From Paragemmobacter amnigenus (GTDB lineage Bacteria; Pseudomonadota; Alphaproteobacteria; Rhodobacterales; Rhodobacteraceae), in contig NZ_JAAATX020000014.1 in assembly GCF_009908265.2 (NCBI RefSeq), positions 62,001 through 126,000 on the forward strand: 64,000 bases of DNA, given 5' to 3'. Shown piece by piece: positions 42,630 to 50,520 of this stretch. The notes under the pieces are model-generated. The model did no database searches, was not told the origin of the DNA, and was given only the letters and a program-made list of their open reading frames with translations. How positions within the stretch are numbered: the first letter of the stretch is position 1; the number at the start of each line of letters is the position of its first letter. Position numbers and translations under genes: made by a program.

Positions 42630-43047
42630 CAAACTCGACCTCTGCAAACTCTTCACCAAAGCCCACACTGACGACCCAACGACCGGCCATCGGCAGCTCC
42701 ACGTCGGCGCGCCAGACGCCTGCCTCGACCAGCTGAAGCGGCGGCGCTATGCCGTCCATGTGCATGTCGACCATCGCAAAGTTCACAACTGGCCGCATGC
42801 CGGCAGCTGCGCCGGCGTCAGTATCGGGCATGAACTGGATTTCGACCCGAACGTCACGACCACCGAGCGCATAGACCTGGACGTCCATCCGTCCGTCCGA
42901 AAACGCTTCAGACACTTCGGCTGTCACCGATGGATCAGCGGAGATCGTGTCGCGCGGATCGAGGGTCCAGACGGTCGTCCAGATGAAGACACCGACGAAG
43001 ACGGCAACGCCCAAGGCGAGAATGAGGGTAAGCGCTCTAGTTCCCAT
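42619..43047 (-). CDS. FixH/YtkA-like membrane-anchored protein
   Basis: 142 residues from the ATG at 43047, 11 bases inside the end of the diheme cytochrome gene. One N-terminal membrane helix (about 3-24) and a periplasmic Ig-like domain of the FixH/YtkA type (VQVYALGGRDVRVEIQF, MVDMHMDGIAPPLQLVEAGVWRADVELPMAGRWVVSV). The MVDMHMDG stretch could bind copper. FixH proteins assist cation pumping or oxidase assembly; here it accompanies cytochromes. Confidence 0.8.
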   Translation of the reverse strand: MGTRALTLILALGVAVFVGVFIWTTVWTLDPRDTISADPSVTAEVSEAFSDGRMDVQVYALGGRDVRVEIQFMPDTDAGAAAGMRPVVNFAMVDMHMDGIAPPLQLVEAGVWRADVELPMAGRWVVSVGFGEEFAEVEFDAR

Positions 43048-44020
43048 TTCCCATATCCATCTGTGAATGATCCATTCCAGCCATCGGGGTCTCGATCGGC
43101 GTCGGTGCGGGCGCAGGAATGTCGCCCGTGCCTTCGGGGTCGAGGAGATAGGTGGCAATGGCCTCGCGGTCGGCAGCGCTCAGGAAAGACGTGCCCTCAG
43201 CGACGACCTCGGCCATGCTGCCGCCGAAAGCATCCCCGTTGGGCAGAATCCCCGACTGAAGCGCGTAAGCCAGGTCCGCAACGCCCCAACCTTTTGCGAG
43301 GAGAACGTCGCTCAGAATTGGCGGTGCTTTGCTGCCCCCTGGAAGGCTATCGTTCCCGGCAAAGCGGGCACCGTCATCAAGGCCCCCTGCCAGGGTCCGG
43401 CCCGTGTGACAGGCAGCGCAATGTGCAGCCCCCTCGACCAGTTGCCGTCCGCGGTTCCACGGGGAAGACGTGCCCATAAGTGCGTCCGTCTCGGGCGTAT
43501 CAAGGTAGGCCGCGCGCCAGAGTTTCAGTCCCGATCTGAAACTGAAGGGAAAGCCGACGTCGTGGGGTGGGGCTGCAACGCCAACAGCCGGGACGGTGCG
43601 GAACGCCTCCCAGAGGTCGGCAATGTCCTGATCGGTAAAACCGGCGTAGAAAGAGTAGGTGAAAACCGGGTAGTAGGGGTCGCCGTCGGGCGACACCCCT
43701 TGGCGCACGGCCTTGGCGAAATCCTGCACAGTCCATTGCCCGATCCCGGCCTCCCGATGCGGTGTGATGTTCGGTGGCACGAAGGTGCCGAAGGGCGTGT
43801 CAAGAGGCGCACCTCCCGCGAGCGCCAGTCCTTTGGCGGCTGAGCTGGTATGGCAGGACACGCAGCCACTTGCGCGCGCGAGATAGGCCCCACGTTCGGC
43901 ATCGCCGGAAGGGAAGCTCGCGGGCTCGACCTCCCCGATCGGCCACAGTGCCAACACCCCGGCACCGATACCTGCCACGATGGCTGGGAAGACAAAGGAA
44001 AGCCGGATCAAACCTCGCAT
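43037..44020 (-). CDS. membrane-anchored diheme cytochrome c
   Basis: 327 residues from the ATG at 44020, two bases after the preceding stop. N-terminal helix (about 4-24), then two cytochrome c domains with heme sites SGCVSCH and AHCAACH, the arrangement of the cytochrome subunit of alcohol/aldehyde dehydrogenases and of thiosulfate- or sorbitol-type electron carriers. The C-terminus carries a Met/His tail (GMDHSQMDMGNGN) like copper-binding proteins, which is atypical for the cytochrome family and suggests adaptation to copper. Confidence 0.88.
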   Translation of the reverse strand: MRGLIRLSFVFPAIVAGIGAGVLALWPIGEVEPASFPSGDAERGAYLARASGCVSCHTSSAAKGLALAGGAPLDTPFGTFVPPNITPHREAGIGQWTVQDFAKAVRQGVSPDGDPYYPVFTYSFYAGFTDQDIADLWEAFRTVPAVGVAAPPHDVGFPFSFRSGLKLWRAAYLDTPETDALMGTSSPWNRGRQLVEGAAHCAACHTGRTLAGGLDDGARFAGNDSLPGGSKAPPILSDVLLAKGWGVADLAYALQSGILPNGDAFGGSMAEVVAEGTSFLSAADREAIATYLLDPEGTGDIPAPAPTPIETPMAGMDHSQMDMGNGN

Positions 44021-44022
44021 GG

Positions 44023-44664
44023 TCAGTTCCGGCCCGCACGAAACTGCGCATGACAGGAAGAGCATGTCGCGCTGATCCGGTTGAAGAGGTCGTCCGCCGC
44101 CAGTGTCGTCAGATCGAGCTCCAAAATTGTCGGGTCGGATGTCCCTCGTGTCACCGCGATCTTTTCCGAAGCCGCTCCGTATCCCATCAATTCCGCGACC
44201 GTGAAGCCCGTTGGTTGCGATGTTCCGGTCATGTCCATGCCCGAGTGATCCATGCCAGCCATCTCGTCTGCTGGCGAACTCGCGGGCTCGAGGCCGTTCG
44301 GGGCAGCTTCAGCCAAGGCATCAGCATAGGCCTTCAGCTCTTCGGAGAGGGCCGCGAACTCCTGCCAATCGGCCCAGATTTCCGGCTTGGCATAGGTGAC
44401 GCCTTCAAGGCTGTTTTCAGGGAAGAGCGACAGCATCGTCCCGCCCGCATGACTTGCAATGACGCTGGCGCCTTCAGACACAATGAAGGTGTCGTAGGGC
44501 ACGGTGCCCTGCATCATCGGTGCCAATTCCGCGATGGTGTCGCGCATTGCCGTCATTCCGTTCATTCGGTCCAGGACGACGCCCGTCGCCCCCGTATGTG
44601 CCAGTGCCACTGCCGCGACGGCGGAAGCGGCAAGCGCGATCGCGCCAGTCCATTGAGATTTCAT
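44023..44664 (-). CDS. cytochrome c' (class II) with a Met/His insert
   Basis: 213 residues from the ATG at 44664 (signal peptide MKSQW...ALAHTG); the ATG at 44700 would add 12 basic residues. The fold is the four-helix bundle of cytochrome c': RMNGMTAMRDTIAELAPMM at the start and heme site ATCSSCHAQFR at the very C-terminus. Between helices 3 and 4 is an insert with AGMDHSGMDMTG, a copper-type ligand patch. Cytochromes c' bind NO or act in electron transfer. Appears to be the first gene of the minus-strand run down to 38983. Confidence 0.85.
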   Translation of the reverse strand: MKSQWTGAIALAASAVAAVALAHTGATGVVLDRMNGMTAMRDTIAELAPMMQGTVPYDTFIVSEGASVIASHAGGTMLSLFPENSLEGVTYAKPEIWADWQEFAALSEELKAYADALAEAAPNGLEPASSPADEMAGMDHSGMDMTGTSQPTGFTVAELMGYGAASEKIAVTRGTSDPTILELDLTTLAADDLFNRISATCSSCHAQFRAGRN

Positions 44665-44831
44665 CTGCCTGACTGCCCTTGGTTTTTTGTTGTTGCTCAT
44701 TGGCTGCGCCCTGCCGGTCAGGCGGGTCGCACCTTGGGACGAATTCTGGAGTCAGGCTGAGAAAGGGTCGAACCTGAGCAAGTCTTTCAAACCGGCTCTT
44801 CTGGTCATCGAACAATCGTTCGGCCTGACTG

Positions 44832-45206
44832 TCAGGTCAGGGTTCGCGGGGGAGGAAGTGTGATGGCCGGGCCGCCAAAACGGCGTTGCGACTGCTCAGC
44901 GTCGGGCTGAAGCACAGCAGGAACGGCCTTGGGCTGTATCGCTGCCAGAGCATCCGGCAAAACGAACGCTGTGCAAGTGACGCCGGGATGACAGGCAGGC
45001 GTTACCGAAGATTGCTGTTCGGGGGTATCTGCAGCCTCGACGGTGAGGCCGGAATGATGCTCTTTGCCAGACGCTGCTTCTGCAGATTGTGCCAACACCA
45101 AGCCCATGACCAGAGCGACAGTCAGAAGCCACATCGACGCGAAACGCAACAACCTGCGTACAAGCAGGTTTTGCGGGAAGGTCAATGGGTATGCTGTCGC
45201 TCTCAT
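44832..45206 (-). CDS. small secreted protein with His/Cys ligands and PPPR tail (CopL-like)
   Basis: 124 residues: signal peptide (MWLLTVALVMGLVLAQSAEA), KEHHSG, a single C-x5-C pair (ACHPGVTC) and a C-terminal tail ending ITLPPPRTLT. Same plan as the genes at 35751, 45954 and 19203. It follows an L,D-transpeptidase by four bases on the same strand, downstream of a CueR-type promoter, so it should be copper-induced. A short inverted repeat CCTGA-CTG-TCAGG (44824-44836) overlaps its stop codon. Confidence 0.7.
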   Translation of the reverse strand: MRATAYPLTFPQNLLVRRLLRFASMWLLTVALVMGLVLAQSAEAASGKEHHSGLTVEAADTPEQQSSVTPACHPGVTCTAFVLPDALAAIQPKAVPAVLQPDAEQSQRRFGGPAITLPPPRTLT

Positions 45207-45210
45207 CTGT

Positions 45211-45771
45211 TCAGATCAGCTTGACTTTCGTTCCGACCGGCGTGCGATTGAACACTTCTTCGATGTGCTCATTGTAAAGCCCGATACAGCCGTTCGACGA
45301 GCGGCGACCGATCTTGCGCGTATCGTGGGTACCATGAATTCGGTAGTACTGCCACGAGAGATACAGGGCGCGGGTGCCAAGCGGATTGGTTGGATCGCCT
45401 CCTGGCACAAAGGCTGGCCACTCCGGGTTGCGCTCCCGCATCGAGGGTGTCGGAGCCCAGCTCGGGTTTTCCCGCTTCTCGACGACCTCGGTATATCCCC
45501 GCCGGGTCAGTTCATCCGACAGCGGAACCGAAGTGGGGTAGAGAAACATCTGACCGTCGCTCGTCCAGTGCTGGAGAACCTTGGCTGTGGTGTCAGAGAT
45601 GATAACCCCCACCCCAAGCGAGTCGAAGTGGTCCTGCCACTCATGGGTACGGAACGCCGAGATATTGTTTCGGACGGGCCCTTGGTTATCCTCGGTTGCG
45701 AAGGCTGCCCGGCCCGTCAGGAAGGGCGCGGCAAGGGCTCCGGCAACGAAAAGTCGTCGACTGAATCGCAT
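45211..45771 (-). CDS. YkuD-family L,D-transpeptidase under a CueR-type promoter (second copy)
   Basis: 186 residues from the ATG at 45771 (GAGGAG seven bases upstream). Tat-like signal (FSRRLFVAGALAA), then the YkuD domain with HGTHDTRKIGRRSSNGCIGLYN-type active site (Cys in NGC). Paralogue of the gene at 27570. Immediately upstream is a TTGACC/19-base-spacer promoter with a CueR-like dyad, matching those of copA and copZ. Copper ions are known to inhibit L,D-transpeptidases through the active-site Cys, so a copper-induced extra copy could compensate. Confidence 0.92.
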   Translation of the reverse strand: MRFSRRLFVAGALAAPFLTGRAAFATEDNQGPVRNNISAFRTHEWQDHFDSLGVGVIISDTTAKVLQHWTSDGQMFLYPTSVPLSDELTRRGYTEVVEKRENPSWAPTPSMRERNPEWPAFVPGGDPTNPLGTRALYLSWQYYRIHGTHDTRKIGRRSSNGCIGLYNEHIEEVFNRTPVGTKVKLI

Positions 45772-45793
45772 GGTCTGCTCCTCTTTTTTGTAG

Positions 45794-45824
45794 CTCTTGC
45801 CGGGTTCCAACGTGGGAAGGTCAA
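45794..45824 (-). promoter_or_regulatory. CueR-type promoter of the second L,D-transpeptidase
   Basis: Minus strand: -35 TTGACC (45824-45819), 19-base spacer, weak -10 CAAGAG (45799-45794). The dyad ACCTTCC-N5-TGGAACC within it resembles the CueR box and shares the TTGACCTT start with the copA and copZ promoters. Start of transcription would be near 45787, leaving a leader of about 16 bases that contains the Shine-Dalgarno. Confidence 0.65.
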
Positions 45825-45953
45825 ATCGCTTCGCGTCGTACAGGGGTCACAAAGAGGTGAAGCCGTGGCGCTTTCGCCGATTTTGTTGGGAAATTCTCTG
45901 CTCACTTCGATGTGAACACCTCTCCCATACACCAAGAGCGCTATTCTGCGACC

Positions 45954-46256
45954 ATGCGTAAGTTTGCGAACATCTTGTGCGGTTTTTGCTTGCTCGTCGC
46001 CCTTCTATGGGCGGCGCTTCCTGATCACGCATCCCACGGCGCGCATGCAGATCATGCTCAAACCGCAGCTGTGGACCAGGACGCCCTTTGCAGCGACGGA
46101 TCAGGCCATGCCTCCTGCCAGCTTGTCGCAACTGCCACCTTGTCATTTTTCGAGGTGGCACCGTCTGCCAAGTCCGCGCAGTTCGTGATCACGCCGGTCT
46201 CGGCTTCGAGCCGAGCCTTTGCCCCCCGACGCCCACCTCCGCGAACCTTCTTCTGA
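45954..46256 (+). CDS. small secreted His/Cys protein with PPPR tail (CopL-like)
   Basis: 100 residues from the ATG at 45954; an in-frame GTG at 45912 would add a non-signal extension. Signal peptide to about residue 22 (VALLWAALP), then DHASHGAHADHAQ, two cysteines (ALCSDG and ASCQLV) and the tail APRRPPPRTFF. Fourth member of the PPPR-tailed set in this window. It is divergent from the second L,D-transpeptidase and 38 bases upstream of the third. Confidence 0.7.
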   Translation: MRKFANILCGFCLLVALLWAALPDHASHGAHADHAQTAAVDQDALCSDGSGHASCQLVATATLSFFEVAPSAKSAQFVITPVSASSRAFAPRRPPPRTFF

Positions 46257-46294
46257 GTGAACCCTCGTCCTTCACGTTCCCCTCAGGAGTTCGC

Positions 46295-46858
46295 ATGATT
46301 TTCCGTCGATCCTTTCTCACCGGCGCAGCCGCCGCAACCCTGTCGATGCCAACTGTCCTTCGCGCCCATACCGAAGAACCCTTTGTCCTGGCCGACGAAT
46401 TCCAACCTCGTGAGGTCCGAGTCCGAGAGCAACATGCCCCCGGTCAGATCCTGGTCTTCCCGCGAAGTTTCTTTCTCTATTATGTTTTCGATTCCGAGCG
46501 TGCCGTCAGGTACGGTGTTGGCGTCGGCAAGGCCGGTCTGGCATTCAAGGGATCGGCAATCGTCGAACGAAAGGCCGAATGGCCGTCATGGCGCCCGACA
46601 AACGACATGATCCGCCGGAATCCCGATCGCTATGCCCAATTCGCCGATGGGGTGCCGGGCGGACCGGGCAACCCACTGGGCGCCCGAGCCCTCTACCTGT
46701 ACCGCGACGGGCGCGACACGTACTACCGGATTCACGGCACGACAGAGCCCTGGTCGATTGGACAATCTGTGTCGAACGGCTGCATCAGGATGCTGAACGA
46801 CCATGTGATCCAACTCTACGAGCAGGTACCCGTCGGAACACCGGTGACAGTCCTGTGA
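46295..46858 (+). CDS. YkuD-family L,D-transpeptidase (third, ErfK-like)
   Basis: 187 residues from the ATG at 46295 (AGGAG six bases upstream). Signal peptide FRRSFLTGAAAATLSMPTVLRA; catalytic YkuD domain in the more common ErfK/YbiS form (GNPLGARALYLYRDGRDTYYRIHGTTEPWSIG..., with Cys in SVSNGCIRML). It is distinct from the two paralogous copies at 27570 and 45211. It overlaps the next DsbA-like gene (GTGA), so a Cys-dependent enzyme and a thiol oxidoreductase are co-translated. Confidence 0.93.
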   Translation: MIFRRSFLTGAAAATLSMPTVLRAHTEEPFVLADEFQPREVRVREQHAPGQILVFPRSFFLYYVFDSERAVRYGVGVGKAGLAFKGSAIVERKAEWPSWRPTNDMIRRNPDRYAQFADGVPGGPGNPLGARALYLYRDGRDTYYRIHGTTEPWSIGQSVSNGCIRMLNDHVIQLYEQVPVGTPVTVL

Positions 46859-47622
46859 CGATCCGGCGTCGTGATCTCTTTGTAGTGGGGGGCATCATTG
46901 CCGTGATCTATGGACTGCGGGCCTTGCCTTGGGACCGGCTTGGCGGACGCGGGCTTTCCTATGTCGACATCGAGGGTGTGCCGCCATTTCGTCGACTGGA
47001 GCTGCCCGGTCAGACCTCCACGGCAAACATCGCACTTGTCGGTCTCGATGGGCCACTACCTGAAGCGGGAGCACGCAGGGCGCGCATGGAGACCCTGCGC
47101 ACCGACCCATGTCCGGCCTTATTTGGGAACAGCGCCTCCAATTCTGAGGTTCCCATCGCCTACTTCAGCGAGTTTCGTTGTCCGTTCTGCCGTGCTCTCG
47201 AGCGAGATCTTGAAAGCCTACTGGCCGAGGACCCAGCGACATTCCGGCTCGTGCAACACGAACTTCCGATCTTCGGGCCGCCGTCTGAGCTGGCCGCCCG
47301 GGCATCCGTTGCCGCCGCACGTCAGGGCAAGCAACAGGAGCTTCGCCGCCGCTTCATGCGGACACCGATGGTTGCGGAAGAGGCCTCGGTACGTCGTGTT
47401 GCGGAGTCCCTTGATCTGGATGTCGAGCAGCTCTTAATCGACATGTCCTCCGCCGGGGTCCAGGCCGAACTCGACCGAACACGCGCACTTGCCGATCTCT
47501 TCGGGTTCATCGGCACCCCAGGTCTGGTGATCGGACGGACCGTGCTCAGCGGTGCGGTTCCCCTTTCCCTCCTCCGACAGATTGCGGAAGAAGAGAAGGC
47601 CGAACCATTTCCGGTCTGTTGA
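46855..47622 (+). CDS. DsbA-like thiol-disulfide oxidoreductase (CPFC), membrane-anchored
   Basis: 255 residues from the GTG at 46855 that overlaps the transpeptidase stop (GTGA). N-terminal basic residues and a hydrophobic anchor (about 7-24), a linker of about 75 residues, then a DsbA fold with active site C109-P-F-C112 (FSEFRCPFCRALE) and cis-Pro in FIGTPGLVIG. Two additional cysteines occur (DPCPAL and the very C-terminal FPVC). It probably maintains the catalytic Cys of the neighbouring L,D-transpeptidase. Confidence 0.85.
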   Translation: MTIRRRDLFVVGGIIAVIYGLRALPWDRLGGRGLSYVDIEGVPPFRRLELPGQTSTANIALVGLDGPLPEAGARRARMETLRTDPCPALFGNSASNSEVPIAYFSEFRCPFCRALERDLESLLAEDPATFRLVQHELPIFGPPSELAARASVAAARQGKQQELRRRFMRTPMVAEEASVRRVAESLDLDVEQLLIDMSSAGVQAELDRTRALADLFGFIGTPGLVIGRTVLSGAVPLSLLRQIAEEEKAEPFPVC

Positions 47623-47626
47623 TGCG

Positions 47627-48214
47627 ATGAACACACCAACTCATATGCTGATCGGGGCCGCTGTCTTTGCGCGGCCCGTCGTGCCGTCCACTCTGGTAGC
47701 GGCCATACTGGGCGGGCTCGCTCCTGATGTTCCGATGTTTGCGTTGGTCCTATTTTCGACACGCCTGGTCGGAATTCCGCAGCATGAAGTCTTTGGAGAC
47801 CTCTTCTACTCGCACTCATGGCAGGCCGTCTTTGCCGTTGATCACAGCTTTTTCGTCTGGGGCCTGCTTCTTGCTCTTGGACACTGGCGACTTCACCTCA
47901 TTCTCACCGCCTTTGCAGGAGCCGGCTTTTTGCATGCGGCCACCGACTTCGTCACCCATCATGACGATGCCCGCCGCCAATTCTGGCCCGTGTCGGACTG
48001 GGTATTCCGCAGTCCGGTCAGCTACTGGGACCCGAACTATTACGGCGGTATCATCGGCGTGGTGGAACTTGGGCTGGTTCTGTTCGCCACTGCCTTTCTC
48101 TGCTGGCGGCACCGAAAACTCTGGCAGCGCGTCGTGATCGTCATTTTGGCCGCTGTGATCGTCGTACCCGTGATAGTTACAGGTGGCTTCCACGGACTTC
48201 ACGGCATGGGCTGA
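47627..48214 (+). CDS. YdjM/metal-dependent hydrolase-like membrane protein
   Basis: 195 residues from the ATG at 47627, five bases after the DsbA-like stop. Four or more membrane helices with the family opening NTPTHMLIGAAVFARP and histidines within and between helices (FYSHSWQAVFAVDHSFF, LHAATDFVTHHDD). These match the YdjM/DUF457 family annotated as membrane-bound metal-dependent hydrolases; the biochemical role is unknown. Last gene of this plus-strand run. Confidence 0.78.
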   Translation: MNTPTHMLIGAAVFARPVVPSTLVAAILGGLAPDVPMFALVLFSTRLVGIPQHEVFGDLFYSHSWQAVFAVDHSFFVWGLLLALGHWRLHLILTAFAGAGFLHAATDFVTHHDDARRQFWPVSDWVFRSPVSYWDPNYYGGIIGVVELGLVLFATAFLCWRHRKLWQRVVIVILAAVIVVPVIVTGGFHGLHGMG

Positions 48215-48289
48215 AAGAGCGCACCGCAGCGTGCTTCAGGTTCCCGCTCGGCATGGCTTGCATGGCCATTCAGGATTGATCGCGCCTCC

Positions 48290-48328
48290 CCTAGCAGCTT
48301 ACTGAAAAGCACGCTTGGTCTTGCTAGG
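48290..48328. repeat. inverted repeat between convergent genes
   Basis: Arms CCTAGCA (48290-48296) and TGCTAGG (48322-48328) with a 25-base loop lie in the 128-base gap between the YdjM-like gene and copB. A role as a bidirectional terminator is possible; the long loop and missing T-run make it weak. Confidence 0.35.
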
Positions 48329-48342
48329 CGCTCAATATCGCC

Positions 48343-50442
48343 TTAGTTCGATCTGTATCGCCGCAGGAGTTGTGCATTGATCGCTACAATAATGGTCGAT
48401 GCCGACATGAATACGGCGCCGACTGCAGGTGTCATTAGGAAGCCGGTGCCGAACGTGATGCCAGCAGCCATTGGAATGGCAAATGCGTTGTATCCGGTCG
48501 CCCAGATCAGGTTCTGCACCATCTTCGAATACGTCGCTCGGGACAGGCCAAGAATGGCCTCCACATCCCGTGGGTCAGAACGCACCAGGACCACGTCGGC
48601 GGATTCCACGGCGACATCCGTCCCCGCACCAATGGCAATTCCAAGATCGGCTTCGACGAGCGCCGGCGCGTCGTTCACCCCGTCTCCAACCATTGCGACC
48701 TTCAGACCCCGGGCGCGAAGTTCTTTCACGCGGGCCGCTTTCTGATCCGGGAGGACCTGTGCGAAATATTCATCGAGGCCGAGTTCTGCAGCGACCGATT
48801 TCGCGACCCCCTCGGCGTCTCCCGTCATCATGATGGACCTGACACCTCTGGCCTTGAGACGTGCCACGACATCACGCGATTCCGCGCGCACGATGTCTGC
48901 CAAAGCCAGCAACGCATAGGGCTGGCCGCCAACCTCCAGCACCACGACGGTCTTGCCTGCCTCCTCCAGCAGGGCAAGGCGCGGGTCGGTCACGGGTCGG
49001 CCTTGCCGCCGAAGATGACTAGGGCTGACGATGGCGACCTCCCGCCCGTCCACACGTGCCGTAACCCCCGCACCGGTGATGCTCTGCAAGCCTTCCGGGG
49101 CCGGAAAGTCTATGCCACGGGCTTTTGCGGCGGCGACAATCCCAGTAGCGATCGGATGCTGCGACTGGCTTTCAACCGATGCCGCAAGACGCAAGGCGGT
49201 CGTCTCGTCGCCATCTTGCAGCAACACCAGATCGCTTACGCCGAATCTGCCTTCAGTCAGGGTGCCGGTCTTGTCGAAGACCACCGCGTTCAGATCCCGC
49301 GCACGCTCAAAGGCGGCACGGTCGCGGATCAGCAGTCCATTGCGCGCGGCCAGCGACGTCGAGACGGCCACGACAAGCGGCACGGCAAGGCCGAGCGCAT
49401 GCGGACAGGCGATGACCATGACTGTCACCATCCGCTCAAGCGCAAAGGTGGCCCCCGCCCCGACCGCATACCAGTAACCGAACGATCCGAGGCCGACGGT
49501 GATGGCAATCCAGGTCAGGATAGTTGCGGCGCGCGAAGCCAGATCCTGTGTGCGCGAGCGGCTGTCCTGTGCTGCTTTCACCATGGCGATGACCTGCGAC
49601 AGGTAGGTTGCCTCGCCCGTCGCCTTCACCTCGATGGTGACGGCACCTTCGCCATTTACCGCACCGCCGATGACAGCCTCGCCGGCAGACCGCGTGACAG
49701 GTTTCGATTCCCCGGTCAGCATGGCCTCGTTGAAGGATGATGTGCCTTCGATGATCTTTCCATCGACCGGCACCTTGGCACCGGGGCGGATCACGACCCG
49801 GTCGCCGGCGATTAAGGCCGCGACGGGCACGTCCTCCGTTCCACCGTCCGCGGTCACCCGCAGTGCGGTATCCGGCAGCAGGCGTACAAGTTCCTCCAAA
49901 GCGCGAGAAGCGCCGAGGACGGACCGCATCTCAAGCCAATGCCCCAAAAGCATGATCGTGACGAGCGTGGCCAGTTCCCAATAGAACGGCTCTCCACCGG
50001 GCAGTCCTAGTGTGACGGCAGCCGAGTAGTAATAGGCTGTCGAGATGGCAAGCGCGACAAGCGTCATCATGCCCGGACGACCACTGCGGATTTCCGGAAG
50101 CGCCCCTTTCAGGAATGGCCAGCCGCCCCAGAAATAGATGATGGAAGAGAGGGCCAGCGCGACCCACTCTTCCCCGGCAAACAGGGGTGCCATCCCCTGC
50201 CCCGTGAAGTTCCGCACCATCGGCGACAGCACCAAGACTGGGACAGTCAGGACGAGGCATACCCAGAACCGGCGGCGGAAATCGGCCACCATGTCACCGT
50301 GTCCTGCGTGGGCACTACCCCCCTGTGGCGCATGCCCCATCGCGGTGTGATCAACTGTGGGTTTGGCACCATGACCCATCCCGGCATGGTCCATTCCGGC
50401 GTTCGCCGGGTGGTTGTCCGGTTTCTCCGCGCTGCTGGCCAT
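48343..50442 (-). CDS. copB: CopB-type copper-transporting P1B ATPase
   Basis: 699 residues. No Cys-type metal-binding domain; instead the first 50 residues are His/Met-rich (MDHAGMGHG, DHTAMGHA, HAGHGD), and the ion-channel motif is CPH (VIACPHALGLAVPL), which defines the CopB/P1B-3 group. Also [15 protein letters not shown] and GDGVNDAPAL. CopB exports Cu(II)/Cu(I)/Ag(I). It lies downstream of copZ and a DUF305 gene and is probably read from the CueR-type promoter at 51200-51230. Confidence 0.94.
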   Translation of the reverse strand: MASSAEKPDNHPANAGMDHAGMGHGAKPTVDHTAMGHAPQGGSAHAGHGDMVADFRRRFWVCLVLTVPVLVLSPMVRNFTGQGMAPLFAGEEWVALALSSIIYFWGGWPFLKGALPEIRSGRPGMMTLVALAISTAYYYSAAVTLGLPGGEPFYWELATLVTIMLLGHWLEMRSVLGASRALEELVRLLPDTALRVTADGGTEDVPVAALIAGDRVVIRPGAKVPVDGKIIEGTSSFNEAMLTGESKPVTRSAGEAVIGGAVNGEGAVTIEVKATGEATYLSQVIAMVKAAQDSRSRTQDLASRAATILTWIAITVGLGSFGYWYAVGAGATFALERMVTVMVIACPHALGLAVPLVVAVSTSLAARNGLLIRDRAAFERARDLNAVVFDKTGTLTEGRFGVSDLVLLQDGDETTALRLAASVESQSQHPIATGIVAAAKARGIDFPAPEGLQSITGAGVTARVDGREVAIVSPSHLRRQGRPVTDPRLALLEEAGKTVVVLEVGGQPYALLALADIVRAESRDVVARLKARGVRSIMMTGDAEGVAKSVAAELGLDEYFAQVLPDQKAARVKELRARGLKVAMVGDGVNDAPALVEADLGIAIGAGTDVAVESADVVLVRSDPRDVEAILGLSRATYSKMVQNLIWATGYNAFAIPMAAGITFGTGFLMTPAVGAVFMSASTIIVAINAQLLRRYRSN

Positions 50443-50520
50443 CGAACCGAACTCCTTTGCGTCCCGGATTAACAGGCGGCGCGGCCGATCCCGACCGCGC
50501 CGCCCAAGGTCATCCCGGGC

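Noticed and set aside
44809-44822. Palindrome CGAAC-AATC-GTTCG
   Set aside because: Perfect but short, without a promoter that it would overlap; kept only as a note.
46088-46294. N-terminal extension of the third L,D-transpeptidase
   Set aside because: Overlaps the CopL-like gene in another frame; the ATG at 46295 has AGGAG and gives a proper signal peptide.
46579-46854. N-terminal extension of the DsbA-like gene
   Set aside because: Overlaps the transpeptidase in another frame; GTG 46855 forms a GTGA coupling and starts a membrane anchor.
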